This document shows, piece after piece, positions 62,690 to 64,000 of a stretch of 64,000 nucleotides of DNA. The position numbers were made by a program, and so were the translations under genes. The stretch covers positions 284,960-348,959 of the forward strand of contig LUCM01009108.1 of assembly GCA_008360955.1 (NCBI GenBank), written 5' to 3'. The notes beneath the pieces are model-generated. The model was not told the origin of the DNA. It was given only the letters and a program-made list of their open reading frames with translations, and did no database searches. Source of the stretch: Fasciolopsis buskii. Taxonomy: Eukaryota > Platyhelminthes > Trematoda > Plagiorchiida > Fasciolidae. Position 1 is the stretch's first letter. Each line of letters begins with the position of its first letter.

Positions 62690-64000
62690 GCAGGAAACAA
62701 TATGGATGCAATGCTCAAGTCCAAGTAGCCACTTCACTTAGCTGTCTTCAATGTCCGAAAGCTGAACCAAGCGGGGCAACAAGCTGCTCTGGCTAGGACT
62801 CTTGAAACTTTCAAAAAAGATGTATGCTGTGTTTCCGACAGGTACATATAAGACCTCACTTCTGTATTCACTCTTTGCAACCCAGTTACAATCTCATTCT
62901 GTCACTTCATTCTTCGCGTGCCAAGCGATCAGGTTTTGATCGGTCTTTGCATTGGGATCAGTTCGAGCATTCGAGCCCAGCACGCACTGTTAGGCTAGAC
63001 GCCAGCCGACAGTCGTTTATGTGTACCTCGGGTGAATGGTCATGTACGTGTCAATAGCAGTCGATTGAACCGTTGTTGTTTGTTCGTCGTATGTGTGTAT
63101 GTGGCCACCGATCGCAGCTCTCCTGAAACCGATGATGAGTTCTGTCGAGCGTTTCTCGGTTGTTCCACAGTGTATATTCAACGGACGTTGCGATCGGTGC
63201 TGGTGGTTATACTACCCACCTTGGCACTTTGGAGACAAGGAACGACATATCGGAAGCCCATTTTATGTCTCCGCCGATCGTGCCAACAACGGAGATCTTC
63301 TCATCCAAATTTGTCCTGACCACAGACTATTTCTGCAGATTACGCTAACTCAACTGGTGCCCTCCTCCTTCACAAAGTCGAACTCAGATTGATAACACAC
63401 CCATTGGTGTCACCAGTGATGTGAATCTATCGAGGACTGACGATCATCCTGGTCCAGCCCTTTACATTCACGCCATGCTTCGACCAAGCTCGCTTTTATT
63501 TGTTTCTAGTCTGTGGTTACACCAACGCGAAGACTACCCATGAGACATAGCTGCTTCTAGACGATAACCGCCCACTTCAGTTCCAGTCGAAGCTGCGAAC
63601 AAAATAATCGTCTCAAGAAAATGCCAAGGATCACAGAGAACATTGGATGCACTCAGCGGCAACTGCCACACAGGACTGACTCCTTGTCACACAAAGCTCA
63701 GCAGCGATAGATATCCTCAATTTCAGATGCACCGTTAGACGACCGCAGATCCGTCTCTCGTCTTCCGTGAATGCCACACAGAATGAGATTTGTAAACCCC
63801 AGAGACGTCAAAAGACCAAGAGTGTGAGAAATAATTGTGAGCAGTAGTAGACAGCAAAGTGTAGGGCAACTAAAACCACTGGGGCTATCAGAAATAGTCG
63901 CAACATTTGCCGGCTGATTAGGTACACTGGTCCACGGAAGCCAAGCGTAGGCAAACTGATTAAGGAATTCGACGGCACACTGATTACTTCTCAGGATCCT
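62690..64000 (+). mobile_element. RTE-like retrotransposon, endonuclease region, runs off window
   Basis: Plus-strand copy: LAVFNVRKLNQAGQQAALAR and DVCCVSD (about 62737-62840), VYVATDRSSPETDDEF near 63090, HIGSPFYVSADRANNGDLL near 63250, then NICRLIRYTGPRKPSVGKLI near 63900. The last block is the linker before the RT, so the RT would follow beyond 64000. Frames are broken by stops and shifts. Confidence 0.85.

Larger units (their letters stand above)
59014..62690. other. region without recognised genes, LTR-like repeat and microsatellites
   Basis: Contains the LTR-like copy D (60050-60430), a long TA repeat (about 61513-61572) and a degenerate GAATAAGT-type repeat near 61900-61970. Open frames such as 59679-59963 and 60979-61395 show no recognised family. 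The frames across the TA repeat are alternating Tyr-Ile artefacts. Confidence 0.5.

Noticed and set aside
1..64000. Bacterial-type systems: operons, CRISPR arrays, ribosome binding sites
   Set aside because: Spliced eukaryotic genes and animal retroelements; no direct-repeat/spacer array seen.

Overview
The window looks like a piece of a digenean (trematode) flatworm genome. The evidence is eukaryotic gene structure with GT-AG introns, a mix of very short introns (35-59 nt) and introns of several kb packed with retroelement debris, and many decayed non-LTR retrotransposons of RTE-like and CR1-like type. The species assignment is inference. The sequence is a draft assembly: one 52-base N gap lies at 19610-19661.

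Three conserved genes can be rebuilt exon by exon, with every splice phase closing. (1) 4614-10328, plus strand: a CIMIP2/FAM166 (DUF2475) ciliary microtubule inner protein, six exons, first exon(s) not found. (2) 12990-17797, minus strand: a complete five-exon COQ4, 272 residues, with the family motif HDxxHx11E intact. (3) 45250-51891, plus strand: the first seven exons of a GRTP1-like TBC-domain Rab GAP (253 codons) with all three catalytic motifs; its 3' part was not found. CIMIP2 and COQ4 converge tail to tail, about 2.7 kb apart. Two large introns (COQ4 intron 4; TBC introns 4 and 6) each hold RTE debris.

By region: 1-4.6 kb has no recognised gene. 4.6-10.3 kb is CIMIP2. 10.3-13 kb is spacer with one possible exon. 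13-17.8 kb is COQ4 with an LTR-like repeat and an antisense RTE fragment in its large intron. 18.3-21.4 kb holds two RTE copies in inverted orientation around the N gap, with 1238-nt identical arms. 22-25 kb holds two LTR-like repeats flanking a 142-codon orphan frame. 25-31 kb is mostly unrecognised, with a purine-skewed plus strand. 31-45 kb is a cluster of at least four decayed CR1-like elements, all on the plus strand, the last ending about 160 nt before the TBC start codon. 45-52 kb is the TBC gene. 49-59 kb contains a second giant inverted repeat (2.2-kb identical RTE arms, 5.7-kb spacer) whose left arm lies inside TBC intron 6. 59-62.7 kb has an LTR-like repeat with a TATA box and a TA microsatellite. 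62.7-64 kb is another RTE copy running off the edge.

No operon, CRISPR array, rRNA or intact tRNA gene was seen. The three genes serve unrelated cell functions (cilium, ubiquinone synthesis, Rab regulation). The most unusual structural feature is the pair of long inverted repeats with abruptly bounded perfect identity.
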